The position numbers and the translations under genes were made by a program. Shown one piece after another: positions 52,493 to 63,876 of a DNA stretch of 64,000 bases. This DNA is from Rhodamnia argentea (lineage: Eukaryota; Streptophyta; Magnoliopsida; Myrtales; Myrtaceae). The stretch spans positions 2,542,001-2,606,000 of the forward strand of contig NC_063150.1 of assembly GCF_020921035.1 (NCBI RefSeq), given 5' to 3'. The notes beneath the pieces were generated by a model, which worked only from the letters and a program-made list of their open reading frames with translations, was not told the origin of the DNA and made no database searches. Position 1 is the first letter of the stretch; the number at the start of each line of letters is the position of its first letter.

Positions 52493-53590
52493 GTGTTTGG
52501 TTGGTTGGTTTTCATGATCATTAGCAGATTCACTTTTTGATAAAGAGTGATGCGGGTTTTGTTTGCGGTTACGAATTTTGATAGGTATTGTTTTGATGTA
52601 GGACTGTGTTGGATGGTGTTGATGTGTCAATGCTAGCTTCGGATATCTGAACAGTTTAATGCCTTAAGGGACGACTTATATTTAGAGATGTGATCAATGT
52701 TTATGAGGATATGGTTCTTTCTATTCTACTGGCTATAATTGCATTTTATTTCACTCATCATTAGCTTTAAAATTGTTTGACATCCTTAATGGAGGAGTTC
52801 ATGCAATATTACCTGTGGTTCCTTGGAGATGTTTAGATGTAATCTATTGAGGATGGGGCAGAAAATTTGCTGAGCCTATTGTCGAGTTTTGATTATGGCA
52901 TCTCTCACCGGTGTTGCAGCGCAACGCCTCTACAAATTGAAGAACGAGGACTTGCAGTGAACTTAAATTTGAAGTGGGGAAGATTTTTCTGGAAAACGCA
53001 TTGCACCTCAAAACTAAATATTAGCGAAGTTTTCGCCGAATCGAGCAGGAACAGCCAAAGGTGCAGGGAACTTAAATTTGAAAGGTTGGGGAAGAATTTC
53101 CCCAGAAAACGCATTGCACCTTCAAACTAAAGATTAGCAAAGTTCTTGAAAGACGACGGAAACATTTCTGCTGAGGTGAAGAGACCGAAGCTGCTCTAGC
53201 TTGCCCCAAAGATGAAGTGATCGATCCAGATGACGCATTGTTTTGGAGGTCGGAGTGCCGTTAGGTTAGAATAGTTTCCAATGCTTGATGGAATAAGGCG
53301 CCATTGAAAAATGCCAAATAAAAGTCTGCGGTAATAAAAAAAGTATAACTAATGGGAATCTGAAACTCAAATGTTGTACGGTATATATATATATATTATC
53401 GCAAAATATTGTACGGTATTTTAATGGGTGAAAAGTTGGTGAGTTGTGTTAATTTAAGTTTAGTATTCTCTAAAAAGAGTTTGTAACCGGGAGGGATTGC
53501 CAACTAAGGTTTCGACCAAAAAAAAAAAAAAAAACTAAGGTAAGTAAAAATTGGTGATTCAATATAACAGTCGGGTTCGACCAATATATA
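52493..53590. other. Downstream of RPL23: 3' UTR and an unassigned stretch
   Basis: A 21-codon frame at 52895-52960 ('MASLTGVAAQRLYKLKNEDL') reads like a coding start but ends at once, and no continuation was found. The tandem repeat that follows is listed separately. Confidence 0.35.
52954..53144. repeat. Diverged tandem duplication, about 80-bp units
   Basis: 'gaacttaaatttgaa' and 'aaaacgcattgcacct' occur at 52954-53031 and again at 53063-53144, in the same order, followed by 'attagcraag'. The period is about 110 bp. Confidence 0.8.
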
Positions 53591-53596
53591 TATATA

Positions 53597-53838
53597 AAAC
53601 TTCGAATAAAGGTTCGAAGTGGGTAAATTTTCTCAAAAGAGTATCTAAAGTGAACTTTGTCTCGAATAAGGGCATGACATAGTCGAGTTAGTCTCAAATA
53701 AGAGTTTGGATTCAATATAACGGTTGGGAAAAACTTCGAATACGGGTTTGAAGTGAGGTTATTTTCTCAAAAGAGTGTCTAAAGTGAACTTTGTCTCGAA
53801 TAAGGGCATGAAATAGTCAAGTTAGTCTCAAATAGGAG
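53597..53838. repeat. Tandem duplication of a family D arm
   Basis: The segment with 'aaagtgaactttgtctcgaa' and 'taagggcatga' appears twice, about 134 bp apart, in direct orientation, each followed by 'agtctcaaata'. It resembles the arm of the family D elements. Confidence 0.75.
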
Positions 53839-54651
53839 TTAGGATTAGCCAGCTAGCGAGTTTTGGCCGCCGGAGTAGGAGCACTTTTGTCCAAAAAAAA
53901 AAATCAAAATCCGTAACAATAAAAATCTCAAAAATTGGTATTGCAGTTCCTCTTCTGCAATATTCCCTTCAAAATTTTCAGACTCCAGTGGACCTCCTCC
54001 TCGCTTTGCTTTGCTTCGCTTCGAAACGGCCAAGAAATCGTTGTGACAATGGTGTAAAGGGCACAAGAAAATTACTGGGCATGAACAATTCTTTGCTCGA
54101 TATCGCTATGAATCTCAGATATTGGATTTGGATACACCTCTTGCCATCGGTGAATCTCTTAAACGAGAATTGGTAAACTGAAAAAAGTATGATCAAACAT
54201 CAGTAAATAATTCAAACGAGAAATGATAACTCAAAACTAGTCGGTAATTTAATCAGACAAAAATTAGCAAGCCACTCAAACTTAGGTTGGTAATTCCATA
54301 TAAGGGTCAATAATTTCGAAGAGGTAATAAATTATGTGAACAAAAGTTGCTAAGTTAGAACAAAGATTTGTGATTTGCATCCTAGAAAAGAAATTTGTAA
54401 ATTTACAAAAGTGTTGGTAAGTAAATAATAAGTTACCCGAGAAATAAAAACCATTGGCACAGCTTTTGGACACTTACTGAAATTTATTAGCACGTTTCCG
54501 AGTACATATATGATAGCTGGAAATTTCGTATAAGCTGAAACTGCTTATTCTCTGTATGTACAATACAAACGCTTAAGTTATAAGCTATTTTCTTGGCATG
54601 TTTTAAAGTTTGATAGCTTCAAATTGCCTACGTATACACAAAGTACACCCA
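53839..54651. other. Spacer and 3' flank of the ARPC2 gene
   Basis: No gene is seen. AT-rich, with short frames only. Confidence 0.45.
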
Positions 54652-57430
54652 TCAATCTATTTTTGTATACTTAAATGCGGAAGAGAACTTGGGAACGGTC
54701 AACCACCGTCGGCGGAAGCGCCGGAATCCATGAATTTTAATCGGGCAGCGCATCCTCTTGACCTTCTTGGTGAAATTCCGACATCTTCGTCTCAGCGTGT
54801 TAGTTTTCGAAACACTGACGAGACTCTTGATGCAGCCACATCCTGCAACTATTGCAATAACAAATAGTTAACTGTCTTTCCACATTATCTCAACTACTTG
54901 TACATATGGCAGGTCAAATACACTCATTTAAGACTTATGGTCAAACTGCATAGTATGTGTTGAGATAAGGCTAACTAAAGAGAGCACCTTGCGCATCATC
55001 CACATATCCACCCTCTTCTGAGCTTGCCTTGTGCAGAATCTGCAATTTGCAAGAATGGGAATATGAAATTTGATGAATGATAGAAAGACTGGCTTTTCAA
55101 GTGACTTTAGTTCATCACCTTGACAAGATTATCCAATCGCTTTCGCATCCTCCTCTGTATGAATCCCCGAGTGCACTAGATCGGAAACAAAGCCGAGTCA
55201 GTTTTCGGTAACATCTATAGGAAGCAGGGAACCGAGCCAGTCTGTGATCGAAGTCATACGGATCACCTTAACATGATACTTTACAAAGGCGTAAAAGTTC
55301 AGCAGATTCCACACGGTTTTATCCAGTCTTTTGCCTTTAACATGATGTGGCAAAATATCTGTGTCATACAAATGCACGTTAGATCACCTAAAGCGATTCG
55401 AGGTTTCAGTGAGTCAATCAATCTGAAATGGTATATGTGAAATTATACGCTTGTCACGTTATATGTATGATTTAACATGCCGAATATGCTTCATCAGTGT
55501 TCCTCACCGAAGGAGACGAACCCGCCATTGGTGCTTAGGTCTTCCATTTGTTCTCCTCTCAACTCCGGAGGTGGAATGGGCGACCATGTACAAAGAGGTA
55601 CCTTGGCCCACGCTTCAGAGCTTCCAACGTCCATGAGTTCCTGTTAAGGCCACCGACGCTGACTCTTTAGGACAAGCAAACCTTAAGAACTCCAAATTAA
55701 TGTAAGAGAAGGTGACTAGCTTTTTTTTTTCTGCGCACGCCACATGCACCTGAAAGAAGGCAGTTGCGATGATCACGTCTGTGTTTTCTTGGAAACGCAT
55801 AGGGAACACTGCGATGGTCTTTTCCGGCTGTCAACCGCAAGTTTCCTCAATTCAGTTAAAGGGGTCTTTCATGAAGACTTCAAGCTATTGAGCATCAGAA
55901 AGCAATGGCCCAGGCAGAAAAGCATGTGGCCGGCTATGTCTACATTTTGGGATTAAGAGACTTTTTTCTCTACCGATCTTGCGAAAAAGGAAAACGGTTT
56001 TATACATATCTTACCTGTCTGACCACAAAGAAAGGCTCTCTTGGGTGATACAATAGTTTAATCAGCTTGTACATCCCTGGAGATGTGTCCTGTGAGGCGA
56101 CATTGCTCAACATTTCTTTCAACTGGCAGCTCAGTATTGCAGCTTGTATGCTGGCGATCTCTGTTATGATCTTGGAAGAATCTGATTGCAAGGACTGATA
56201 GTTCAATATGCGGGTAAGCAAATATATGTTCTGCATCAAGTAAGAGGCATGATAAGCATAAAACCTTTGCCTTGCGGGATCTTAGAAAAATCGAGCCTCA
56301 GAGTGAGCTGATATCCTTCTCTCGAGGGCTCGACAAGCTCCACTATATCCGAGAGAATTCCCTTTATCGTTTGTACAGTGCCTTGTGAAATTCCTTGAGC
56401 GACGGATGCTTCTTGAGATAGTAATGGTGTTGATATGGACAAATGGACATAGTGTGGATCTGATACTGAAGACTGCCAAGCATTGCAAATAGCTCTTGTT
56501 AACACTTCATTAACCACTGATTTCCTTGGGAAAAAAAATTCTCCGGTCATCAAAGACACTTCCCCACATAAAACCCAGAACTCAGTCTAATTGAACCTAG
56601 GATTAGGTATGATACCTGATAGCGAAATCTCGAACACGATAATTGTACACAGACCGAAAGAAAAATAAAAGTTCATTAGGATGTTAGGCGACTTCGAAGC
56701 TTCCTAATTCTGGACTTTCGCACAGGCATGATTATTTACCCGTATGTGGTACTCCACTGCCCCAAATTCGAACAAGCGTTGATCCAGCTCTGTGGGCTTG
56801 TTATCTCTGCACAATCCAAACAATACCCCATCATAAGAATGCATCTGTTTGTAGAGCGCTGTATCTGTTTACTCCAGCATTTTGATTCATTGAAGCTGTT
56901 AAAAGTCTTTTTCTGACTTAGATTGTCGAAGCAGTACTATTTGTGACAGTATCTACGCCACATCGTCACACCTTTTGGACACGTAAGCGACGCATAGGTA
57001 GAAAACTATGGAAGCATGGTGCTAATTGAGCTCGATTATGGAAGCAGGACGCTAAGTTGTTTCAAATGGTCCTTTGCAGTGCGAGATTCCAAGCAAGTTC
57101 AAGTGGTTATTCCACTAGCCATACGCTAAATTAGTCTACAGCTTCATGTTATCTAATTGCGGTAGGCAGTCAATATAGGAAAATAGCAGTCTTAGAGACT
57201 AGGCTTTTCTATTGTCAACGAATCCTGGTGTTTAGCGCGCACGAATTATCGTATGTCAACACTAACATCGATAATATGTTGGAGCATTCTGGCAATGAAA
57301 GGATTTAAAAGTTCAAAACTTGGATATGGCATCGTACATTGTTTCAACATGAAAGTGCAAGTACTTCATACCTGTATATTTTGAGCAGAGTCTCCTTCAG
57401 TGCTGGTGATGCTCTATCAAAGCAAGCCAT
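54652..57430 (-). CDS. ARPC2B: Arp2/3 complex subunit 2 (ARPC2B-like)
   Basis: CDS complement(join(54652..54842,54988..55039,55119..55175,55267..55358,55508..55640,55750..55827,56015..56181,56265..56472,56740..56806,57372..57430)), 1104 nt, 367 aa. Every join keeps frame, and the length is close to Arabidopsis ARPC2B. ARPC2 is a core scaffold of the Arp2/3 complex, which nucleates branched actin filaments. Recognisable: start 'MACFDRASPALKETLLKIYR'; 'EFGAVEYHIRSSVSDPHYVH'; 'VFPMRFQENTDVIIATAFFQ'; 'CTWSPIPPPELRGE'; 'NGGFVSF'; 'KRLDKTVWNLLNFYAFVKYH'; 'GFIQRRMRKRLDNLV'; a basic C-terminal tail 'FRRFRRRWLTVPKFSS'. The longer tail separates it from the shorter ARPC2A type (about 318 aa). Exon 4 starts at the AG 7 bp inside a second possible acceptor; the inner one keeps frame. 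No lesions. Confidence 0.92.
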
Positions 57431-57589
57431 CCTTTCTCTCTCTCTGAGGAAGTAAAGATTCTGAGACATAAAACAGCAGAATGTCTGCACTGCAAGTTCT
57501 GACTTGTTATTGGAGCTGAGGCTAGTGGAGTTAGGTAAAAAAAAGACAGTCCAGTGTTGCAATCATGTTTAGCAATCTTTGAAGCAAAA

Positions 57590-57626
<37 letters not shown>

Positions 57627-58660
57627 ATTGCCAGATCAACTTGTTTATGTTGCAAGCAAAAGTAGTTCCCCTGTCCATTGCTCTGTTTCTGCTAGCTGGT
57701 ATTGCTGAACAGGATTTTGGGTTTTCCCTGCCATGTGTGTTCTTTTGGTTGAGTTGGGCTACCTTAGTAATTATTCCATTGCTGTTCCTCCTAGTTAAAA
57801 GTCCTTATGTCTTATAACTAGCAAAAATAAAGTGCCGATCTTACTTTTTCTACCCTCTTTATCGTAAAGAGCTCAGGTTCACTTGCAGTTCTAAATCATT
57901 CTACGAATTTACGAGAGTCTCACGAATGATTTTAGCTATTGCCGGTAGTAATGTCTATCGAGAATCCTCAATTTTGGAGTCGGGGCTAAAGCAGGTACTT
58001 TACATTAGTTGCTAGGTCTCTTTCTCTGTCCATCATTGTCGTTAGGACATGTATATGGTCTCATTAGAATTCATACTAGTTCTTTCTTCCAGTATTGATA
58101 CTTCCAGGTTTTTAAACTGTCTACATCAACACCATTACACTATCAGAAAGGGCCATCCTCTCTTTCTGAAAGCTAGGTAATGTACTTAATAATTTACAAA
58201 ACCGAGATGGACCTCGAAGGAAATGACTTGTTCAGACTTGCCAGTTTCCGCACTTCCGACGCCGTGGTCGAATCGGACTCAAGCGGCGGCGACACAATGT
58301 GTTGTTGGACTTGGTAGCTTGCTTGGATACATCTCGGCTTGAAGAAATCAATCCAGCTCGATATTGCCAATTAGGGCTTTCGAACTGATCGGAACACTCC
58401 TAGACGCAGTTATTTATTAAAACCCGATTGATTAAGAGCGTAAACGCTAGCATTGGGAAAGCTGGTGAACTTGCCATGGGCTTTAGTATTTTCGAAAGGC
58501 CACTTTAAGCATTAATTAACATTTTCTCTTCCAACTTTGTCCTTGTTAACATTTTTCCAATTCTGATTTTGTTCTAATAAAGCATTTGTTGACCTTCGGC
58601 TTTCAGAAACTGAGCGAGAGGGAGGGAGAGAGTCTTTTCATCTTCTTCCATATGCAAGAA
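57431..58660. other. Upstream of the ARPC2 gene
   Basis: Presumed promoter and 5' UTR. No other gene is seen; the frame at 57397-57678 is a microsatellite shadow. Confidence 0.45.
57592..57623. repeat. (CT)n microsatellite upstream of ARPC2
   Basis: About 16 CT units, about 160 bp upstream of the ATG, possibly in the leader (read as GA in the transcript). Confidence 0.95.
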
Positions 58661-58839
58661 GGTGGAATCATTGAAGAACAAAGAGGATGGCGAGCAAGTT
58701 GGTGATCAAGACGAATGGATCCGAAAGTTCATCATCGACATTGAACCCCAGATGAACGCCCTCTCACCTGCACTCGCCTCTTCGCACCCTCTCCAATCGC
58801 TTTCAATCTCTCCGGCGCTACCTCGACACAAGATGACTC

Positions 58840-59360
58840 TCGCTAGGCCCGGGCGAGCGCCGATGTGGCTTCCCCTAGGGCAGGCGATTGGTTGCCACAA
58901 CTTGGGGGGGGGTGGATGGCGTCACCCTAATTTGGGTGACCTCCCTCGGGCCTGGCGTCGGCCCTTGCCTGGGGCCAATGACCTCCACTAGCCCCTTCGG
59001 CGATGGGCGGTGGTGGCGCAATAGCCTGAGGGCCTGCCATTTTTTTTTTTTTTATGATTTTGTTTTTAATTTAAATAAAAATTTATCTTTCTTTTTTTAG
59101 TTTTCAATCTAATTTTTAAAAAGAAAAGTTAATAAAAAAATTAAGAATATTAAGATATTAAAAAAAATTGTTCACATCAACGCCGGCCGGCCATGCCGTA
59201 TATGAAGATCTAGATCCACATGAGTGATTTTTGATCAAAATTGACCAGATGAATTTAATTGACAAAACATGAAAACGTATAGGACTTAATTGGCAAAATT
59301 AAAATATTTAGGACTTAATTGAAAAAAAATGCAATAATTTAAGGCTTTTTAGACAATTTT
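58840..59360. mobile_element. Probable family A fragment with GC-rich core
   Basis: The right end ('ggacttaattgaaaaaaaat', 'gcaataatttaaggcttttt') matches family A, and the GC-rich block at 58840-59035 looks like the family core. The left terminal repeat was not found, so it may be truncated. Confidence 0.4.
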
Positions 59361-59365
59361 CTTCA

Positions 59366-60012
59366 TTTTAGTCGAATCCTTATTAAGTAAAGCTGCTATC
59401 CATAAGTTTAGAAACCTAGAGTACTTTTTGCAATCAAGTTGTTGAACTAATTTGTTTAATCCAATCCTTGAGCTTGCATAGTTTTTAAAAAAAAAAAAAA
59501 ATCAAAGTCTCCTCAGCTACAAATGGACATGATCCATTATGGTCCGTTATGACTTTTGATTTTGATGTGCAATCCTTGTTCTTCTTTGTCGCCCTCTATG
59601 GGCGTTATCCGGGCTTCTCCACACAAGCTCGAGACCAAAAAAAAAAAAAAAAACCTCCTCAGTCAAAAGTTTTGACATCAATTAATGTTCAAAACTAATA
59701 CGGATGCTGTCTTGTCCGCACCGGATTCCTCCTCCTCCTTCGTACCTCCCATTCACCGCTGCCAAACCCCTTCCTCGACTCTCCATCAAGGAATCTTGAG
59801 AAGCCTGAAAAACAATCATGAAGACACAGCAAAACCTAGAAGCAAATCAAAAACTAAATGTCTCCGAGGCGTGCTCAGAAAGCCATTTTTATTCGGTGTA
59901 GAGACTTCTCCTTGTTTGGTGGCTTGACTTGCGGCATGGTCTGCCGTAGGTCTCTCCGTGCGCTTCAAGCTTCGAAGCTTGCGGAATAGAGCTCCACAGA
60001 CGCCGCATTGTT
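59366..60012. other. Intergenic stretch, no gene seen
   Basis: Two A-runs (59487-59501, 59637-59653). The frames at 59685-59927 and 59816-60193 lie on opposite strands without domains. Confidence 0.4.
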
Positions 60013-60203
60013 GCTTGCAGTTGCAGTGTAGTGTGGAGTTATGGAGTACAAAGCCATTCTCAGCAATGCACTTCTTACTGGAGAAATTCTTAAGAAAAGA
60101 AATATGGAATGTTATTTCTCCCGTTAAGAATTTCTCCCGTAAGAAGTGCATGGCCAAGAATGACTTGGGCTCCATAACTCCTCTCTGCACCACAGCTGCA
60201 AGC
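60013..60203 (+). repeat. Long imperfect foldback (80-nt arms) with a miR169-like segment
   Basis: Arm 1 (60013-60093) and arm 2 (60124-60203) pair over about 80 nt, at roughly three-quarters identity by eye, around a 30-nt loop. The best-paired blocks are 'gttatggag'/'ctccataac' and 'tgcacttcttac'/'gtaagaagtgca'. Arm 2 contains 'gccaagaatgacttg' (60153-60167), one base from the miR169 core as I remember it. It could be a young miRNA precursor or simply an inverted duplication. Confidence 0.7.
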
Positions 60204-60389
60204 GCCGATGTAGTGTGGAACTCTGTTATGCAAGCTCAGGAGCTTGAAGATCATGGGGAGAGCTATGGTGGAGTGTGGGATGATGAGAGCGATCGTTCCT
60301 CTACGACCGAAGGAAATGTCTCAAAGGAAGACAAGATGACCTGCCTGACTAAGTTTCCTAAGTTTCGCCAAGGCTTCCAAAGTTGATTT

Positions 60390-60960
60390 TGCAATTTTAT
60401 GAATTTTTGTTGATTTTTGATTAATTTTCTAAAAATAAGATGCCAACAACTCTTGTTTTTGTCTCCGTCTTTGCTTGATTCAAAAGGCTCTTGGTGAATT
60501 TCTGACTTAGGATCGTAGAGAGAGAAACACTCTAGAGAGAGAAGCTCTTGATATCTATTCATTCGTGAGAGGTTATATATACAACGACTCCCTCGATCAC
60601 TACCGTTGATCCATCCTCGATCCAATAGTGGAGATTGCACCTCCTCATTAACCAATCAAGGTGCATCTCACTACCGACCAGTCAAATTACAAGGAACTCT
60701 CTAGAATAAGGTGCATCTACAATATTGCCCACCTGCAAGAGTATTCTAGAGAACTCAAGAGAGATGTCCATTTGAATAGTTGATAGCCTTTCGAGCTAGA
60801 AAACCTCCGAACCGTGACGCATGCCTGCTATTGATCTCAAACCTCACAACCATGTCGTGAGAAGTTTTTCAATATGTGTACCGATGTATCATTTGCTTTT
60901 GCCTGGTAGAACTTTGGGAGGCTCAGGCCATCAAATATTTTTAGCACAAGTATTATAAGT
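60390..60960 (-). mobile_element. Possible LTR remnant, minus orientation
   Basis: On the minus strand a TATA-like 'gtatatataacctctcacga' is followed by 'ctctctctagagtgtttctc' and then 'gagttgttggcatc', the kind of layout seen at the 3' part of copia LTRs and their primer-binding sites. No partner LTR or coding region was found, and the borders are uncertain. Confidence 0.35.
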
Positions 60961-61243
60961 TTATATAGAGTGAAGAGTAGGAGTCTACACCTTCCTACTA
61001 GGATGTGTACACCTTATAAAATGGGCAATTGTTTCATTCCTTTTGAGTATCAGCAATTTGATGAGCGCTCTGTTGGGGAATACAAGTTCTAGTTCATTTG
61101 GCCGGCTCTAGGGACCGGTGAGATGGCTGCGGACATGGTAATGGGAAGCCAGGCAAAAGTTGATTTTGCACCTTTTGCAGTTGAAGGTCGATGTTGCCGA
61201 GAGATGATAGGAATGGGGAGAACGGAAGGACATTTCAACTCCT
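60961..61243. other. Intergenic, no gene seen
   Basis: No frame or repeat of note. Confidence 0.4.
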
Positions 61244-61855
61244 AGGCTCAGTCTATTTTGCCAAAAACAATTTCTCAAAAAAAAAAAAAAAAATCGATTT
61301 GTTTTTGTGTTTGGTTTGCAGAAAATAAGCTAGACTAGGAAAACATTTTCCACCATATTTCTTCGCTTCATTCCTTCACATCCCTTTTTTCTTTTTAACT
61401 ATTTTTTTTATTTTTCACTTATTTTTCATTTTTATAATGTTTTGGAATTTTTATTTTTCTTTTATTTTTCTCTCTCTTTTTTTACTTCCTCTGCCGGTCG
61501 CCAGCCACGGCAACACCGGTGACCGGCCATCGCCATGGCCAGCGACCGGCTGATGAAGAAATTGAAGAAGAAATTAAAAAAAAAAGAAGAGAAAATAATT
61601 TTAAAAAATAAGAAATAAGATCAATAAAAAATCATAAATATACAATTATTTAAAAAATTGAATTTTTTAAAATAAAAAAATGGTCCACACGGCCGTGTCA
61701 CATAGGATGACCGGGTACACGTTAGTAATTTTCGGCCAAAATGCGACACAGAAAATCAAATTAGATTTTCCATGCCAAACAATGGAAAACATTTTCCAAT
61801 TCATTTTTAGGTCTAACCAAACACAGGAAAATATTGCGAAATAAATGGAGCCTTA
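61244..61855. mobile_element. Non-autonomous inverted-repeat transposon, family C copy 4
   Basis: The left end 'aggctcagtctattttgcc' and the right end 'gcgaaataaatggagcct' are inverted. The sub-terminal 'aaaacattttccaccatatt' on the left mirrors 'caatggaaaacattttccaa' on the right. The core (61490-61550) has inverted 'ggtcgccagcc' and 'ggccatcgcc' phrases. Confidence 0.6.
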
Positions 61856-62699
61856 GTTTATCGTCATTATCTGCTGGTGTTTCAACATCACGTGTCGATA
61901 TTTAGGAAACATATCAGACCATTAAAATTCACGCTGGAGGTTGTAATTGTATTATGGTGTTTGGAAATTTTCTTCATTTGCAAGGCATTCTCAATGTCGG
62001 TTTCTTTCGGATCATCAAGGTGTACCCTCTTTTTTCTGATCTGACTCCGAAACAAATTCCTGGACATATATAATGCTTTATGGCAGCTACATGTTCTATT
62101 TCGACGAGTTCGATAATTGTCATCTAAAGGCTGCATTGTCCATATTGTTATGGTGCTATATTTACCCAACAGGGACTGAAGGGTATGTGCCGGAGAATCG
62201 GATGTGTCGGAGGAAAAGAAGGGTTGCATCTGCAAGCAGGGGTTTTGGAACAAAGCGATTCTTTGCACGATTCTTAAATATTTAGTACACTTGGAAAGAT
62301 GAGCAGTAGAGCTGGTTGAGGACTGCCGTCTGTTAACCTGATTTTGCCTTGCATTTTTTCAATCCTGACGCGGTTGACTCTGGCCAAAAGAACGAAAAGG
62401 AACTGACGAGGTTGACCGATAAAATGAAATACAGCACTAACAAGAACAGCAACCACATACCGCGCTTTTGTTCAACTCAGGCCTTCATTCTGCATTCCTG
62501 CATGATTTCAGGTAATCCTCATCATTTTAGCTATTTATGTATGGAATGAGCAGGCATCTCACGATGGCCTCTAATGTTTTTTGTTCTCTAGGGAATCATT
62601 GTAAAAGTTTTCCTAACATGGGCTTATAGTAATTTACCATTTTATGAGATTAATTTACCGTTTCACGGGATTGATCTAATAAGGTAGAATATAAGAATT
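61856..62699. other. Intergenic stretch, no gene seen
   Basis: The 126-codon minus-strand frame at 61888-62268 has no domain. A duplicated phrase 'tcaatctaataaggc'/'tgatctaataaggt' lies at about 62670-62715. Confidence 0.4.
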
Positions 62700-63335
62700 T
62701 TTAATCAATCTAATAAGGCCTGGCATGTGTGGGTTGAGTTGAACCCGGCCCGTGATGAGAGGTTGAGACTGTTTTGAAGCATTTGCCTAAGTTTTATCAA
62801 ATCTTTTAGCACCTTCCGAGGAAATTACACCGATTAGGAAGTCTTGTCTTGGTTTGCCAGAAAGTAATTTAAGCTTCCGTTCTTGAAGAGAACTTTCCAA
62901 GTCTACGTTTATTAGAATGTTGTTCTTTCGCTTCTAGACAACCAAGGTATGAGCCCCATTTCACTTTTCCCACGAGCTTCGTTAGACTCAGCGGAAGTAT
63001 TTGGTATAAGTCGAGGCCTTTCGGCTTAAGTCCGGACTGAAAATCCTATAAATAGCGCTCAAGTCTCTCATTTAACTCTACAAACTCATAAATAACCTCA
63101 CATAAAGAGCATACAGATTCACGTACTAAGGGGCTGTCTCATTAAGCCGGGGATATACAAGGCAATAGAGGCCAAATATTTAATCCCAATAGAGGAGAAG
63201 TACTTCATTTGCCTCATCGCTATTTCATATCAATAATGATGGGTTCCAAATCAGATGCACAAATTCGTTTCAATCATTATTGGGTTTCTAGGTTCTAGCT
63301 ATGGTGTTTCTAGGTTGCCGTTTTTGCGGCTTACA
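62700..63335 (+). mobile_element. 5' LTR of a copia-like retrotransposon (left border approximate)
   Basis: The LTR ends '...cggcttaca' at 63335, directly before a primer-binding site. It contains a TATA box (tataaata, 63047-63054) about 290 bp before the end. The left border is not determined; 'tg' candidates lie at about 62600-62720. No second LTR is in the window. Confidence 0.55.
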
Positions 63336-63337
63336 TG

Positions 63338-63349
63338 TGATATCAGAGC
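63338..63349 (+). promoter_or_regulatory. Retrotransposon primer-binding site (initiator tRNA-Met type)
   Basis: 'tgatatcagagc' differs by one base from the usual plant primer-binding site TGGTATCAGAGC, and sits 2 bp after an LTR-like ...ACA end. Confidence 0.7.
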
Positions 63350-63876
63350 TTTCCATATACTAGATCTGGAAATTTTGGTTTTTACCCGTTTTCGAAATTT
63401 TTGTCCAATGAAAATTGATTTCGATTGCATATTCGGATTCGTCTCATCGAGAGGAGCATTTTGATGGGTCGTGAAAACGGCGAGTGAGTTGATGATCAAC
63501 ACAGACAGATCCAAAAGTGCACTCACTTCTTTGCACAATCTCTTTGGCGCAACCACGACGACAAGTCTCATTTTGTCAAATCGAACGTCAAATTCCCTTC
63601 ATCTAAAGTCTTTGCATTTTTCCAAATATTTTCCCCAATCATCGAACCAAATGCAGCCAAGAATCTTCATAGTTTTTGACATTTGATCTCAAATTGACTC
63701 AGCCAGGAGGACTTCATCTCAGCTAAAGACATGTCATTCCCAACATTTCAAAGTTACCATCCAACAAACCCCTCTTCCCAAAACCTCAGCTAGCAGAGGA
63801 GGAGGGAGGGAGGGAGAGAGAGAAATAAGGGATTATGGTTCTCTAGCGGTGGGGGGGTATTTTGGCCTTTTTAATT
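63350..63876 (+). mobile_element. Untranslated leader / decayed internal part of the copia-like element
   Basis: No gag frame is readable. A GGGA/GA repeat lies at 63799-63822. A family C element begins at 63877, so the retrotransposon is interrupted or truncated here. Confidence 0.35.

Noticed and set aside
59816-60386. 125- and 142-codon ORFs on opposite strands across the 60.0 kb foldback
   Set aside because: The two frames overlap on opposite strands because of the inverted repeat; no domain or splice support.
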